Source of the DNA: an uncultured Sphingomonadaceae bacterium
GTDB lineage: Bacteria; Pseudomonadota; Alphaproteobacteria; Sphingomonadales; Sphingomonadaceae
NCBI GenBank assembly: GCA_947493955.1
Contig: CANLSQ010000002.1
Span: 186,001 to 250,000 of the forward strand
Length of the DNA stretch: 64,000 nt
Direction of reading: 5' to 3'
The first letter of the stretch is position 1. Every line of letters begins with the position of its first letter. The translations under genes were made by a program, and so were the position numbers. A model generated the notes under the pieces. The model was given only the letters and a program-made list of their open reading frames with translations, was not told where the DNA came from and did not search any database. Shown here one piece after another: positions 63,480-64,000 of this stretch.

Positions 63480-64000
63480 TGGCTCAGAGTGACGCACGCT
63501 ATATGGCGGCGGCGATCGCCTTGTCGGAACGCGGACGCGGCCGAACCGGTGATAATCCCAACGTTGGCTGCATCATCGTCAAGAACAATATCATAGTCGG
63601 CCGCGGCTGGACGCAGCCAGGGGGACGGCCGCATGCTGAAGCCATGGCTCTGGCACAAGCGGGCAAGGCTGCCAAGGGCGCTGATATCTATGTTACGATG
63701 GAACCATGTGCCCATGAAAGCAAACGCGGGCCGACTTGCGCCAATCTTGTAAAGGAAGCAGCGCCTGCGCGTGTCATCGTCGCAACGCTGGATATTGACG
63801 AACGCACTCGGCGGCAAGGGATCGATCGTTTGGGTGATGCGGGTATTTCCGTATCTGTCGGTCTATTGGAACAGCAGGCGCACCGCGCAATGGCCGGATT
63901 TTTTGCGCGCATGGAAAAAGGCCGTCCGCATGTCACGCTAAAACTCGCCTTGTCCTTGGACGGATGTATCGCCATGGCTGACGGTACCAGCAAATGGATC
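63473..64000 (+). CDS. ribD: Bifunctional diaminohydroxyphosphoribosylaminopyrimidine deaminase/reductase RibD (3' truncated)
   Basis: Open to the window end, about 176 residues visible from the ATG at 63473 (63479 also possible). The zinc deaminase motif is present: HAEAMAL and EPCAHESKRGPTC. The reductase domain is just starting (HVTLKLALSLDG). It performs two early riboflavin steps. The ribBX-ribH genes lie 48 kb away, so the riboflavin pathway is split into two loci here. Confidence 0.94.
   Translation, partial: MLMAQSDARYMAAAIALSERGRGRTGDNPNVGCIIVKNNIIVGRGWTQPGGRPHAEAMALAQAGKAAKGADIYVTMEPCAHESKRGPTCANLVKEAAPARVIVATLDIDERTRRQGIDRLGDAGISVSVGLLEQQAHRAMAGFFARMEKGRPHVTLKLALSLDGCIAMADGTSKWI

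Noticed and set aside
1-64000. tRNA or rRNA genes
   Set aside because: No T-loop-like GTTCRANTC with paired arms in any intergenic stretch.

Overview
The window reads as chromosome of an alphaproteobacterium of the order Sphingomonadales. The genes closest to known sphingomonad versions include the hisC-tyrC pair, the metX-metW pair, ribBX-ribH, GapR (DUF2312), DUF1244, an exosortase-A-associated ligase and glycosyltransferase, and a dapD-linked HAD nucleotidase. Coding density is high and base composition is moderately GC-rich. Many genes are coupled by 1- or 4-base overlaps. I saw no rRNA, tRNA, CRISPR array, integrase or transposase. The window cuts the first gene (HAD hydrolase) at its 5' end and the last gene (ribD) at its 3' end.

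Layout. 0-10.7 kb is mostly housekeeping: dapD, a carotenoid oxygenase, a Tat-exported agmatine-deiminase-like lipoprotein, yebC-ruvC-ruvA-(HEPN-like gene)-ruvB, a CPBP protease, GapR, DUF1244 and pyruvate kinase. 10.8-17.8 kb holds an exported amidohydrolase, an alpha/beta hydrolase, ribBX-ribH with a helix-turn-helix fused to RibB and palindromes upstream, a nitric-oxide-type cluster (NsrR-like regulator, group III globin, membrane protein, DUF1971) and a voltage-gated sodium channel. 17.9-22.2 kb is tyrosine catabolism (hppD, VOC protein, fumarylacetoacetase) with an Lrp regulator and an SBF transporter. 22.3-27.3 kb carries a dipeptide epimerase and surface-polysaccharide genes.

27.3-40 kb is the accessory part. 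It has a lambda-like divergent pair (an S24 repressor and a small HTH protein) with three evenly spaced operator-like sites between them. It also has a metallo-hydrolase, a K+-channel gene upstream of a SLOG plus four-TM gene, a large exported trypsin-fold protease, a pentapeptide-repeat lipoprotein, a TIR-TolB/FlgO-TPR protein, an FMN reductase with a divergent LysR regulator, and an EF-hand lipoprotein. Dispersed REP-like palindromes are scattered through this stretch.

40-64 kb returns to core metabolism: tyrC and hisC, metX-metW, a CoA-hydratase-like gene, an SLC13 transporter, prfC-pheT-pheS-rplT-rpmI, hisN with an AraC regulator, prs, a LytTR regulator opposite a DUF2306 gene, nadE-gltX, tonB, and the start of ribD.

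Most promising for new biology: (1) the K+ channel/SLOG-4TM pair and its TIR and protease neighbours, a possible nucleotide-signal membrane-effector system; (2) the domesticated phage-like switch with triple operators; (3) the HTH-RibBX fusion preceded by candidate autoregulatory operators; (4) a HEPN-motif protein embedded between ruvA and ruvB.
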